A stretch of 63,843 bases of DNA, taken from NCBI GenBank assembly GCA_019694555.1, contig JAIBBS010000023.1, positions 1 through 63,843 on the forward strand, written 5' to 3'. A program made the translations under genes and the position numbers. This document shows positions 48,495 to 57,311 of this stretch, piece by piece; position 1 is the first letter of the stretch, and each line of letters opens with the position of its first letter. This DNA is from Nannocystaceae bacterium (GTDB lineage Bacteria > Myxococcota_A > Polyangia > Nannocystales > Nannocystaceae). The notes under the pieces were generated by a model. It searched no databases. It worked only from the letters and a program-made list of their open reading frames with translations, and was not told the DNA's origin.

Positions 48495-50306
48495 TCACCA
48501 CGGCGTGGGCCAGCTCTTCGCGCGGCGATCGAAGTCGGCTGCGGCGTCGTCGAGCGCGCGGTCGTCGATGCCGTCGTCGGCGAAGCGTTCGCGCAGGGCC
48601 TTGCGCAGCGCCAGGGATGCCGCGCCGTGACTGCGCACGAACTCCAGCGCCGCAGCCGCGCGCGCGCTGGCGCCGGTGACCGCGAGGTACTGCACCGTCG
48701 CCGCGTGGGCGCCCATGCGCCAGGCATCGCCCTCGGCGCTCTTGCGCAGCCGCGGCAGCGCCTTGCGCAACGCCGGCAGCGCCTCGCGGTCGTCGGCGCG
48801 GACCCACAGCGGCAGGAACGGCAGCACGTACCACGAGTAGCCGGTCTCGCCGCCCTCGCCGCGCACGTACAGGTCGAGCCGCCGCCGGGCCTCGCGCGAG
48901 GCCCCCGCGAGGTCGACGGTCGCGATGGCATCGATCGCTTCGGCGACCACCGAGGCATCGTCGTGCGCGAGCACGCGCCGCAGCGCGCGATCGTGGGTCG
49001 CGGCATCGAAGCGACCGAGGATGGCGACCAGCATCGACATACCCGAGTAGGTCGCGTGCGCGTCGAGCTCGATGCGATCGAGCGTGGCTGCGGCCAGCGC
49101 GGCCACGCGCGCGCGCTGCTCGGGTTGGCGCGACGCCAGCGCGTTCAACTCGGACCACGCGACGCGCTGGGGGTCGCTCATCTCCTTCAGCGCGCCCGCG
49201 GCACCGCTGGCGGTGCGCTCGAGGAACGCGAGGTCGTCCTCGCTGCCGCCGGCGGCGAAGCGCGCGGCGTGGGCCACGACCTGCACCCGCAGCGGCCGCG
49301 TGGTCGCGGTCGCGTCGTCGATCGCGGTCCGCACGGTGCGATTGCTCGGCAGCGCCGCGACGCGACGCAGCACGTCGGCCTCGAACCACTCGTCGCTGGC
49401 ACAGCGCAGTGCGTGCACGAGCACGTCCTGCGCCGCAGCCCCCAGCGGGGCGATCGCCGAGAATGCCTCGGTGCGCACGCCGAAGTCGCGCGAGCACAGC
49501 AGCGGAGCTGCGACCGCGGGCAGGCGTGCGGCCGGGGTCGTGCGCAGATCGAGGCGCAGCGCCTCTTCGTCGAAGCCCTTGCGACGCAGCAGCTCGACCG
49601 CCGTGCGATCGCTCGAGGCCCCCAGCGCCACGGCGGACAGCCGCGCCATGATCGCCGCGCGCCCACGTGCCTTGCTGCGGGCCGGCAGTCGACGCAGGGT
49701 TGCGCTCGCCTGGGTCGCGGACATCGGCACCGCGACCTCGTCGAGCAGCCACCGCTGCACGAGGTGCTCGAGCGTACGCACGGTCCAGCCGGTGCGCATG
49801 GCCTCGAGGCCCTGCTCGAGCGAGGTCTCGAGCGCCTGCGAGGGTTCGGTCCGCAGCAGCACCGCGCGACCGTCCCGCATGGTCAGCGTGCGACTCGCGA
49901 CGTGACTCGCGAAGCCGATGCCGACGCCGCACAGGCTCTTGTCGATCTGCTTCGACTGCCCGAGCTGCAGCGCGAGCTCGGCCCAGCGATCGAGCTGCTC
50001 CGCCTGCGCGGGGCTCAGCGCGCGCGTGCGGACGCCGTCGCTGGTGGTCTGGCGCACGGTCGTGCCGGCCGGCGTGCGCTCGAGCTCGAGGATCGACGAG
50101 CTCGGGGCCCACTCGCCGTACTCCGCGAGCACCTCGACGGCGAAGTGCGTCGGCAACGGCACCGGCGCCGCCAGCTCGACATCGACGCACGCACGGCTGC
50201 GCTCGGTGTGCGCGGACTCGACCAGCGCGCGGGCCGAGGCCGGCAGCGGTTCGTTCGGCCCCGCGGGGGCCACCAGGTGGAGCAGCAACGCGAGGGCGGC
50301 CAGCAT
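48495..50306 (-). CDS. Large secreted helical-repeat protein of unknown function
   Basis: 603 residues from the ATG at 50306, where MLAALALLLHLVAPAG gives a signal peptide; longer in-frame starts add Ser/Arg-rich sequence. The first ~220 residues include a strand-rich portion with VDVELAAPVPLPTHFAVEVL and RALVLLRTEPSQALETSLEQ-like turns. The remainder is made of short helices with Ala/Leu/Arg-rich faces and Asp turns (LPAVAAPLLCSRDFGVRTEA-FSAIAPLG, AIDAIATVDLAGASREARRR), in the manner of HEAT-type repeats. No catalytic motif stands out. It is convergent with the response regulator and divergent from the MBL gene with 94 nt between starts. Confidence 0.7.
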   Translation of the reverse strand: MLAALALLLHLVAPAGPNEPLPASARALVESAHTERSRACVDVELAAPVPLPTHFAVEVLAEYGEWAPSSSILELERTPAGTTVRQTTSDGVRTRALSPAQAEQLDRWAELALQLGQSKQIDKSLCGVGIGFASHVASRTLTMRDGRAVLLRTEPSQALETSLEQGLEAMRTGWTVRTLEHLVQRWLLDEVAVPMSATQASATLRRLPARSKARGRAAIMARLSAVALGASSDRTAVELLRRKGFDEEALRLDLRTTPAARLPAVAAPLLCSRDFGVRTEAFSAIAPLGAAAQDVLVHALRCASDEWFEADVLRRVAALPSNRTVRTAIDDATATTRPLRVQVVAHAARFAAGGSEDDLAFLERTASGAAGALKEMSDPQRVAWSELNALASRQPEQRARVAALAAATLDRIELDAHATYSGMSMLVAILGRFDAATHDRALRRVLAHDDASVVAEAIDAIATVDLAGASREARRRLDLYVRGEGGETGYSWYVLPFLPLWVRADDREALPALRKALPRLRKSAEGDAWRMGAHAATVQYLAVTGASARAAAALEFVRSHGAASLALRKALRERFADDGIDDRALDDAAADFDRRAKSWPTPW

Positions 50307-50400
50307 CGGCGAGGGTGCAAGAGCGTCGCCCGGTGGCAGAAGTTCCCGCGACGTGCGGGATTTCTCGCGCCGCGTTTGACCGCGCCCCGCAGCATTGGGT

Positions 50401-51237
50401 ATGCCACCGCCACCTGTGGCGATCCGAGTGCACCACCTCGAGTGCGGGCGCATGACGCCCGTCGGCGCCCCGTGGATGTACGGCCCCGGCGCGCACCACC
50501 GCCACCTGGTCTGCCACTGCTTGTTGCTGGAGCTCGCCGATCGCCTCGTGTTGGTCGATACCGGCTTCGGCCTCGCCGACGTCGCGGATCCCCGCAACCG
50601 CCTGGGCAGCACATTCTTGCGGCTGGTGCGGCCGCGGCTCGACCCCGAGGCCACCGCGGCCGCGCGCATCGAGGCGTTGGGCTTCGCGGTCGAGGACGTT
50701 CGCGACGTGATCGCCACGCACATGGACCTCGATCACATCGGCGGCATCTCGGACTTCCCGCATGCGCGCGTGCACGTCACGCAGCTCGAGCTCGACCGCG
50801 CGCTCGCGCGTCCGACGTTCCACGATCGCATGCGCTACCGCCCGATCCAGTGGTCGCACAAGCCCAACTTCCGCACCTACGGCGCGCAGGGCGAGTCGTG
50901 GTTCGGCTTCGGTGCGGTGCGTGGACTCGACACGCTGCCGCCCGAGCTGCTGCTGATCCCGCTGCCGGGACACACGCGCGGTCACGTCGGCGTCGCGGTC
51001 GATGCCGGCGCGCGCTGGCAGCTGCACTGCGGTGACGCATACTTCTTCCACGGCGAGGTCGATCGCGCCGAGCCCAGCTGCCCGGCGGGACTGCGGCTGT
51101 TCCAGCGCTACGTCGCGGTCGACAACGCGGTCCGACTGGCCAATCAAGCCCGCGTGCGCACCCTGGTCGCGGAGCAACGCGACAGCGTGGACGTGTTCTG
51201 CGCCCACGACAGCGACGAGCTCGAGCGCCTCGGCTGA
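50401..51237 (+). CDS. Metallo-beta-lactamase-fold hydrolase
   Basis: 278 residues from the ATG at 50401. The metal motif is THMDLDHIGGISDFPHARVH, an H-x-D-x-D-H version of the usual H-x-H-x-D-H, followed by the later ligands IPLPGHTRGHVGV, HCGDAYFFHG and the terminal CAHDSDELE region. DRLVLVDTGFGL opens the fold. The layout is that of lactonase/AHL-hydrolase-like MBL proteins, where Asp replaces the second His in many cytoplasmic members. Substrate is unknown; quorum quenching would be speculation. It ends 7 nt from the Ser/Thr kinase gene on the other strand. Confidence 0.88.
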   Translation: MPPPPVAIRVHHLECGRMTPVGAPWMYGPGAHHRHLVCHCLLLELADRLVLVDTGFGLADVADPRNRLGSTFLRLVRPRLDPEATAAARIEALGFAVEDVRDVIATHMDLDHIGGISDFPHARVHVTQLELDRALARPTFHDRMRYRPIQWSHKPNFRTYGAQGESWFGFGAVRGLDTLPPELLLIPLPGHTRGHVGVAVDAGARWQLHCGDAYFFHGEVDRAEPSCPAGLRLFQRYVAVDNAVRLANQARVRTLVAEQRDSVDVFCAHDSDELERLG

Positions 51238-51244
51238 GGCGGGC

Positions 51245-53131
51245 TCACAACCGGCGCTGCGACACCGGCTCGAGCCGCGGCGGCTGCCCGCGACGATGGC
51301 TCTGCACGCGAAAGCGGCGGCGCACGATCCAGTCGCCCTGCAGGAAGTCGACGTCGAGCTCGGCCGGCGCATCGACCGGCTCGGCCACGAGCTCGGCCCG
51401 CAGCGCGTGTCCGGCCAGCTGCGCGATGCCGAGGCTCTTGCGCTTGTCGGCGTCGACCAGCTCGACCTCGCCCTCGCGCACGATCACCAGCGTCTCCGAC
51501 GGATGCCGCGCGAACACCAGCGTGATCGCAGGCTCGGCCGCGTCGAAGCGCTTGAGCGGCTTGCCCGAGTCGCCGTGCAGCAGGTGCACCTCGCGGCCGG
51601 TCGCGAGCGCGACGTAGCCGCCCGCGCCCGCGATGGCGTGGATGGTCTGGTTGCCCACGCGCTGCTGCCACGGCACCTCGCGCAGCTCGCGATCCCACCG
51701 CGTCAGCGTGCCGTCGGCCTGCGCGACCAACACCTCGCCCTCGCGCGCGCGCGCGATCGCGGTGACCAGCGCGGGACTGGGCAGCGGTCGGATCACGGTC
51801 TCGGCGTCGGGATCGGACCAGTACGACAGCCCGCGCGGATCGGCGCGGTACAGCGAGGTGCCGCTCTCGAGCACGAGCGCGCCGGGCGTCGCGAGTCGAT
51901 CGCCGAAGCTCGGCGGTGCCGCGGCCGGCAGCGTCGCGACCGGTGCGGGCGCGGCTGCAGCGGTGGGCGGTGGCGCGGCCTCGGCGGCGGCGCTGGGGCG
52001 GCCCAGCCACCACGCGGTGCCACCGACGATCGCGGCGGTCGATGCGACCCACGCGAACACCCACGGCGCGATCGAGCTCCGCGCCGGTCGCACGGGTTCG
52101 ATCGTCGTGACCTCTGCGGTACGGCGCGGCTGCAGCGTGCTGCGCAACGCGGCCTTGAGCGCGAACAGCAGCGTGTTGGTGTCGGCGAAGCGCTCGCTGG
52201 GTGTCTTCGACAGGCAGCGATCGACGACCGCGACCAGCGGCGCCGGCAGGTGCGGGCACAGCGTGCCCAGGGGCGTGGGCGCCTCGTAGACGATCGCGTG
52301 CAGCAGCGCCGGGGTCGAGCCGGCATCGAAGGCCCGACGGCCGCTGAGCAGCTCGTAGAGGATCGCACCGAGCGAGAACACGTCGGTGGTGGCGTCGACC
52401 GAGTTGGCGTTGCCCGAGGCCTGCTCCGGGCTCATGTAGTTCGGCGTGCCCATGACCACGTTGGTGCGGGTCATGCCGGCCTGCGCCGACTTCATCTTGC
52501 TGATGCCGAAGTCGAGCAGCTTGACCGCGATGCGCCCGCCCTGATCGGCCGAGGGCGTACGCACCATGATGTTGCTGGGCTTGAGATCGCGGTGCACGAT
52601 GCCGGCGGCGTGCGCGGCCGCGAGCGCCGAACACAGCGGCTCGAACAACCGCAACACCTCGCGCGGCGTGGCGCGGCGGTTCTCCATCCAGTCGTCGAGC
52701 GTGACGCCGTCGAGGTACTCCATCACCATGTACGGACTGCCGTCCGCGTCGGTGTTGAAGTCGAAGACCTGCACGATCGAGTCGTGATCGAGGCTCGCGG
52801 CGATCTCCGCCTCCTGACGGAAGCGTGCGTAGGCCTCGGTGTCGCGGGCCAGACGCGCGTCGAGGAACTTGATCGCGAAGCGCTGCTGCAGTCGCACGTG
52901 CATCGCTTCGTAGACGGTGCCCATGCCGCCCGACGCGAGCGCCCGCGTCACGCGATAGGTGTCCGCCAGCACCGCGCCGATGCGGGGATCGGGCCGCGCC
53001 ACCAGATCCGCGCGCAAGTCCTCGCGCACGGCATGGGCATCGACGATCGCAGTGGGGAGATCGGGCGGCGTCGCCTCGGCGACGACCGCCAGGCCACTGC
53101 GCGACAAGGGAGCGCTCGACCGATTCGACAC
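51245..53131 (-). CDS. Membrane-anchored Ser/Thr protein kinase with extracytoplasmic repeat domain
   Basis: 628 residues from the GTG at 53131. The Hanks-type kinase domain covers about 58-330: [10 protein letters not shown] (Gly loop), FAIKFLD (Lys88), HRDLKPSN (Asp182), DFG (Asp207) and [12 protein letters not shown] juxtamembrane region leads to one transmembrane helix, [20 protein letters not shown] (about 355-375), then an Ala/Pro linker. The C-terminal ~220 residues are blades of a beta-propeller ([39 protein letters not shown]). This domain order fits myxobacterial signalling kinases that sense envelope signals. It is convergent with the MBL gene and divergent from aroA. Confidence 0.93.
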   Translation of the reverse strand: MSNRSSAPLSRSGLAVVAEATPPDLPTAIVDAHAVREDLRADLVARPDPRIGAVLADTYRVTRALASGGMGTVYEAMHVRLQQRFAIKFLDARLARDTEAYARFRQEAEIAASLDHDSIVQVFDFNTDADGSPYMVMEYLDGVTLDDWMENRRATPREVLRLFEPLCSALAAAHAAGIVHRDLKPSNIMVRTPSADQGGRIAVKLLDFGISKMKSAQAGMTRTNVVMGTPNYMSPEQASGNANSVDATTDVFSLGAILYELLSGRRAFDAGSTPALLHAIVYEAPTPLGTLCPHLPAPLVAVVDRCLSKTPSERFADTNTLLFALKAALRSTLQPRRTAEVTTIEPVRPARSSIAPWVFAWVASTAAIVGGTAWWLGRPSAAAEAAPPPTAAAAPAPVATLPAAAPPSFGDRLATPGALVLESGTSLYRADPRGLSYWSDPDAETVIRPLPSPALVTAIARAREGEVLVAQADGTLTRWDRELREVPWQQRVGNQTIHAIAGAGGYVALATGREVHLLHGDSGKPLKRFDAAEPAITLVFARHPSETLVIVREGEVELVDADKRKSLGIAQLAGHALRAELVAEPVDAPAELDVDFLQGDWIVRRRFRVQSHRRGQPPRLEPVSQRRL

Positions 53132-53246
53132 GCGTCCGCGGCATCGGCATGGGGCCGCGGACGCTTGAGACCCGTGGCGGAGCCGACGGCGCAGCGCGCA
53201 GGCTCCCCGCGAACGGCGGTTCTGCGGCAGACTCGGGGAGCTCCCC

Positions 53247-54578
53247 GTGATCACGGCCGGCCCCACGATCGATCTGCGCGCACCGCCGCGCGGGCTCGTG
53301 ATCGCGCCGCGGGTACCCGGCAGCAAGAGCATCACCAATCGCGCGCTCGTGCTCGCCGCGATCGCGGCCGGACGATCACGCATCGAGGGTTGGCTCGACG
53401 CCGAGGACACGCGCCTGATGCTGGCGGCGCTGCGCAGCGTGGGCGTCGCGATCGAAGGCGGACCCGAGGCACCCGAGCGCGCGATCGCGATCGAGGGCCA
53501 CAACGGGCCGCTGCGCGCCGTCGATGCCCCACCGTTGTTCGCCGGCACCGCCGGCACGGTCGCGCGATTCCTGCTGGCGATCGTGGCCGCGAGCCCGGGT
53601 CGCTTCGTACTCGATGGCACGCCGCGCATGCGCGAGCGGCCCATGGCCGGGCTGGTCGACGCGCTGTGCGATCGCGGCGCGGTGCTGCAGCCGTTGGGGC
53701 TGCCCGGCGCGCTGCCGCTGCAGTGCGGACCGCACGCGCACCGTCTGCGCGGCGGCACCGTCACGTTGCAGCGACCCGCGAGCTCGCAGTTCGTCAGCGC
53801 GCTGGTGCTGGCGGCGTTGCTCGCCGACAGCCCGACCACGATCGTGCTGCGCGAGGGCACGCCCGCGCGGCCGTACGTCGAGATGACCCTCGCGATGGTG
53901 CGCAGCTTCGGCGGCGACGCGCGCTTCGTCGACGATGCGACGCTGCAGATCCATCCCCGCACGCTGCAGGCCCAGCACTACGTCGTCGAGCCCGATGCCT
54001 CGGCCGCGAGCTACTTCCTCACGCTGGCCGCCATCTACGGCGGCCGCTGCAGCCTGGCCGCGCTGGGCCGCGACAGCCTGCAAGGCGACGCCGGCTTCGC
54101 GCACGTGCTCGCGCGCATGGGCGCCGAGGTCGAGCAGGACGGCGAGAACACCACCGTGCGCGGCACCGGCACGCTGCGCGGCGGCGACTTCGATCTCGCC
54201 GACATGCCCGACATGACGCTCACGCTCGCGGTCGCGGCGTTGTTCGCCGAAGGACCCACGCGCATCGACGGCGTCGGCATCCTGCGTCACCACGAGAGCG
54301 ATCGACTCGCCGCCGCCGCGACCGAGCTGCGCAAGCTGGGCGCGACGGTGCAGGAGCTGCCCGAGGGCCTGCACATCGTGCCGCCCGCCGCGGGCCGGCC
54401 CCACGCGGGCGTCGCCATCGACACCTACGCCGATCACCGCATGGCGATGGCGTTCGCGATGGTCGGTGACGTCACGATCCGCGACCCCGCGTGCGTGGCC
54501 AAGACGTTCCCCGGCTACTTCGACGAGCTCGCGCGCATCGGCATGACGCCCGGGCGCGATCCCGCCGGCACGCAGTGA
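53247..54578 (+). CDS. aroA: 3-phosphoshikimate 1-carboxyvinyltransferase (EPSP synthase)
   Basis: 443 residues from the GTG at 53247; GGGGAG lies 6 nt upstream as ribosome-binding site. The substrate motifs are [15 protein letters not shown] (24-38), [17 protein letters not shown], the PEP loop [38 protein letters not shown] and the final [14 protein letters not shown]. This is a normal two-domain AroA, joining PEP to shikimate-3-phosphate in the cytoplasm for aromatic amino-acid synthesis. The FAGTAGT segment departs from the usual LGNAGTA, so glyphosate sensitivity class cannot be read with confidence. A 252-bp gap to the next gene holds no convincing gene. Confidence 0.96.
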   Translation: MITAGPTIDLRAPPRGLVIAPRVPGSKSITNRALVLAAIAAGRSRIEGWLDAEDTRLMLAALRSVGVAIEGGPEAPERAIAIEGHNGPLRAVDAPPLFAGTAGTVARFLLAIVAASPGRFVLDGTPRMRERPMAGLVDALCDRGAVLQPLGLPGALPLQCGPHAHRLRGGTVTLQRPASSQFVSALVLAALLADSPTTIVLREGTPARPYVEMTLAMVRSFGGDARFVDDATLQIHPRTLQAQHYVVEPDASAASYFLTLAAIYGGRCSLAALGRDSLQGDAGFAHVLARMGAEVEQDGENTTVRGTGTLRGGDFDLADMPDMTLTLAVAALFAEGPTRIDGVGILRHHESDRLAAAATELRKLGATVQELPEGLHIVPPAAGRPHAGVAIDTYADHRMAMAFAMVGDVTIRDPACVAKTFPGYFDELARIGMTPGRDPAGTQ

Positions 54579-54830
54579 TGGACGCGACCGGCGACGGTAC
54601 GCGCCGGGCCGCGCTGTTGCACGCCGCGCGCCCCGACCGCGGCAGCGCGCGCACCCGCCCGCGTGCGCCCATTGCCGGCTACGCGCCGCAGGGGCGCCTG
54701 CGCGTTGCACCGGCGAGGGCGCGCCCGCGGCGGGCTTTCGCGGGCACCGCGGTCGCGTGATACTCCCCTGGCACGGCGGCCCCGACCGTCACTGCCGCAG
54801 CCGGCAGCAGGGGCGCGGACGAACGACGCG

Positions 54831-56165
54831 ATGAAGCCCGGTGACACGCTGACGGTGATGGCCGAGTCGCTGTCGAAGCACGGCGATGGTGTCGCGACCC
54901 ACGGTGAGGTCGAGATCCACGTCGCGGGCCTGCTGCCGGGCGAGACCGGCGACGTCGAGATCGACTACGTCAGCAAGCAGAAACCGCGCGCTCACGCGCA
55001 GGTGCTGGTGCGGCGCAACACCCATCCCGGGCGTCGGCCCGCGCCCTGCCGCCACCACGGTCGCTGCAACGGCTGTGGCCTGATGGACATGGACCTGCCC
55101 AGCCAGCGCCAGCTCAAGCGCGTCGAGCTCGAGCGCACCTGGGGCATCATGATCGATCGGCTCGTGGGCGAAGGCGCCGACGGTCGCGGCTATCGCCACT
55201 CGAGCAAGCGCGTGTTCGCCGGCAGCCCCGGTCGCATCAAGCTGGGCAGCTACATGCGCGGCACCCACAACGTCGCGGACATGGACGGCTGCCTCGTCGA
55301 TCACCCGGACATCGCCGCGGCCGCGGACGAGCTCGCCGCGGCCGCCAATGCCGTGCGCGCGGTGCCCTACGACGAGACCGACGGCGAAGGCGACGTGCGC
55401 TACGCGTGGTTCAAGACCGACGGCCGCGGCCAGGTCCTGCTCGCGATCATCACCGCCGAGCCGTGCCACACCACCGTGCACGAGCTCGCGGCCCGGCTGA
55501 CGCGGCCGTGCGGCATCGCGTGGGGCGTCAACGCGCGCCCTGGCAACGACATGCGCGGCACGACGCTGCGACCGTTGCGTGGCCGTCAGAGCATCGCGAT
55601 CGAGTTCGAGGATCCCGCACGCGGCGAGGCCATCGTCACGCACGTGGGCCCGCTGGGCTTCTTGCAGCCCAACCCGCGCGTGGCCTCGATCGCGTACCAC
55701 GACCTGGTGCGCGTGCCCGCGGGCGGCGTGCTGCACGGCCGCACCGCGCTCGATCTGTACGCCGGCGCTGGCGTGACCACGCGGCTGCTGCGACGACACT
55801 TCACCGAGGTCGCGCCGTGCGAGTCGTTCCCCGAGAGCGCGCGGGCGCTGGGCGCCGAACCGCAGCTGGTCGAGGAGTTCCTCGGCAACATCCTCGCCGA
55901 CCCGCAGCACCTGCATCGCCATCCCGATCTCGTGGTCGCCAACCCGCCGCGCGGCGGGCTGGGCACCACGGTGTGCGACCAGCTCAACCTGCTCGCGGCC
56001 CCGCGGCTCAACATCATGAGCTGCGCGCCCGCGTCGTTGGTCGAGGACCTGCGACGGCTGACCGGCGAGCACGGCCGCTACCGTCTCATCGGCGCGCGCG
56101 GGTTCGACACGCTGCCGCAGACCAGCCACGTCGAGGTCGTGGTCTGGCTGGTCGGCCGCACCTGA
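54831..56165 (+). CDS. TrmA/RlmC/RlmD-like 5-methyluridine RNA methyltransferase with a 4Fe-4S site
   Basis: 444 residues from the ATG at 54831. The N-terminus (about 1-65) is a TRAM RNA-binding domain with ESLSKHGDGVATHGEVEIHV. The 4Fe-4S cysteines are Cys73, Cys79 and Cys82 (CRHHGRCNGC) with DGCLVDHP supplying the fourth. The methyltransferase domain has ALDLYAGAGVTTRLLRRHF (SAM site), DLVVANPPRGGLG and the catalytic SCAPASLVEDLR, where the Cys attacks uridine C6. This order matches RlmC/RlmD-type enzymes, which methylate 23S rRNA, or TrmA-like tRNA enzymes. The exact target is not readable. It is part of a plus-strand run with aroA and bactofilin. Confidence 0.9.
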   Translation: MKPGDTLTVMAESLSKHGDGVATHGEVEIHVAGLLPGETGDVEIDYVSKQKPRAHAQVLVRRNTHPGRRPAPCRHHGRCNGCGLMDMDLPSQRQLKRVELERTWGIMIDRLVGEGADGRGYRHSSKRVFAGSPGRIKLGSYMRGTHNVADMDGCLVDHPDIAAAADELAAAANAVRAVPYDETDGEGDVRYAWFKTDGRGQVLLAIITAEPCHTTVHELAARLTRPCGIAWGVNARPGNDMRGTTLRPLRGRQSIAIEFEDPARGEAIVTHVGPLGFLQPNPRVASIAYHDLVRVPAGGVLHGRTALDLYAGAGVTTRLLRRHFTEVAPCESFPESARALGAEPQLVEEFLGNILADPQHLHRHPDLVVANPPRGGLGTTVCDQLNLLAAPRLNIMSCAPASLVEDLRRLTGEHGRYRLIGARGFDTLPQTSHVEVVVWLVGRT

Positions 56166-56266
56166 GTCGACGCGCCCGAGCACGGGCCGCGGCCCGTGGC
56201 GAACTTCGCGGGCCCCATTGCCGAGCGCCCGCGTGGCGGCGACAATGCCCGCTGGAGACGCTGGCC

Positions 56267-56707
56267 ATGGCCAACCCGCAGAACTTCATCTCCGAGGACA
56301 CGACCATCAAGGGCAGCGTGACCACGGCGTCGTCGTTGACGGTCGCCGGTGCGGTCGAGGGCGACATCAATGCCGGCGGCGACGTCGTGATCCTCGCGGA
56401 CGCATCCGTGAAGGGCGACATCAGCGGCCCTGCGGTGACGGTGTCGGGCAAGGTCGAGGGCCGTGTGAACGCCTCGGGCCGCTTGCTCATCACCGCGCGC
56501 GGATTCGTGCACGGCGACATCTCCGTGCGATCGCTCTTGATCGAAGAAGGCGGCACCCTACAAGGCCAGTGCAGCATGGGGGCCGCGGCCGCGACCCCCA
56601 AGACCGCTGCGCCCGGCAACGGACGCCTGATCGTGCCGCCACCGTCCCCTGCTCCGCTGGCCGCCCCGGCCCCGGTGCCGCCAAGACCCACCACCACCGA
56701 CCGCTGA
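56267..56707 (+). CDS. Bactofilin
   Basis: 146 residues from the ATG at 56267. The core (about 8-105) is a single DUF583 domain: EDTTIKGSVTTASSLTVAGA-VEGDINAGGDVVILADASVK-GDI and VTVSGKVEGRVNASGRLLIT, then LLIEEGGTLQGQCSMG. The repeated G-x-V/I ... G-D-I turns build the short triangular beta-helix that polymerises without nucleotides. The tail is Pro/Ala-rich and basic, a typical variable tail. Bactofilins in myxobacteria act in cell shape, DNA segregation scaffolds and type IV pili placement. It follows the RNA methyltransferase gene by 101 nt. Confidence 0.94.
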   Translation: MANPQNFISEDTTIKGSVTTASSLTVAGAVEGDINAGGDVVILADASVKGDISGPAVTVSGKVEGRVNASGRLLITARGFVHGDISVRSLLIEEGGTLQGQCSMGAAAATPKTAAPGNGRLIVPPPSPAPLAAPAPVPPRPTTTDR

Positions 56708-56800
56708 CCCGCAGCGACGCTTCATGATCGTCGTGCCGACGCCTCGTGCAACCGGTACGCTCGACGTTCGTCCGTAACCACCGACCGGAGACACCGTCCA

Positions 56801-57211
56801 ATGCCCCGCAACCGTATCCTCGTCCTCGCGCTGGCCCCCTTCATCGCCTTGACCGCCTGCAAGAAGGACGCGGCCGTCCAGGAGACCATCGACCTGCTCG
56901 ACAAGCACGGCAAGGAAATCACCAGCAAGGTGACCAGCGCCAGCGACAAGAAGGCGGGCGTGGCCGACGCGCAGAAGTACATCGACTCCAACAAGGACGA
57001 CATCGCCAAGCGCATCAAGGAGATGGGCGAGCTCAAGGGCTTCCAGGTCAGCGAGGAGATGCAGTCGAAGATGGCATCGTCGCTCGTCGACGCGGCCTTC
57101 ATGTGCAGCAAGATCCAGGTCGACCTCATGGCCGCCACCATGGAGGACAAGGATCTCGACGACGCGCTCAACAAGCTGTGCAAGACCTGGGACGACGCGG
57201 TCAAGATCTGA
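56801..57211 (+). CDS. Small helical lipoprotein
   Basis: 136 residues from the ATG at 56801. The signal peptide RILVLALAPFIALTAC gives a strong lipobox (Cys20). The mature protein is almost all helix with Lys/Asp/Glu spacing: AAVQETIDLLDKHGKEITSK, GVADAQKYIDSNKDDIAKRI and LKGFQVSEEMQSKMASSLVD, with two further cysteines (FMCSKIQ, NKLCKTW) that could pair. No family was recognised. A strong intrinsic terminator follows 27 nt after the stop, so this gene ends the plus-strand run that starts at aroA. Confidence 0.82.
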   Translation: MPRNRILVLALAPFIALTACKKDAAVQETIDLLDKHGKEITSKVTSASDKKAGVADAQKYIDSNKDDIAKRIKEMGELKGFQVSEEMQSKMASSLVDAAFMCSKIQVDLMAATMEDKDLDDALNKLCKTWDDAVKI

Positions 57212-57237
57212 TCGCCAGCTGACGTTCCAACGGGCGT

Positions 57238-57279
57238 GGGCTCCCCCGGCGACCAAGTCGCTCCGGGGGAGCCCTTTTT
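57238..57279 (+). terminator. Rho-independent terminator
   Basis: GGGCTCCCCCGG (57238-57249) and CCGGGGGAGCCC (57263-57274) form a perfect 12-bp stem with a 13-nt loop, followed directly by TTTTT (57275-57279). It is the only classical intrinsic terminator I see in the window and ends the run behind the small lipoprotein gene. Confidence 0.9.
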
Positions 57280-57311
57280 CGTGCCCGCGAATCGGGCGGC
57301 CCGCGTGTCGC

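Noticed and set aside
50401..51237. MBL gene as an AHL lactonase (quorum quenching)
   Set aside because: The H-x-D-x-D-H motif departs from the lactonase H-x-H-x-D-H and there is no supporting context, so only the fold is claimed.
51002..54469. 1155-codon plus-strand frame through the kinase and aroA
   Set aside because: It overlaps the Ser/Thr kinase antisense and aroA out of frame; composition is Arg-rich and no motif is present.
54578..54760. 60-codon frame whose ATG overlaps the aroA stop (TGATG)
   Set aside because: Coupling position is attractive, but the product is over a quarter Arg with no structure; treated as non-coding.
56135..56727. Arg/Gly-rich frames overlapping bactofilin
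   Set aside because: Shadow frames; the bactofilin frame has the expected beta-helix repeat and length.
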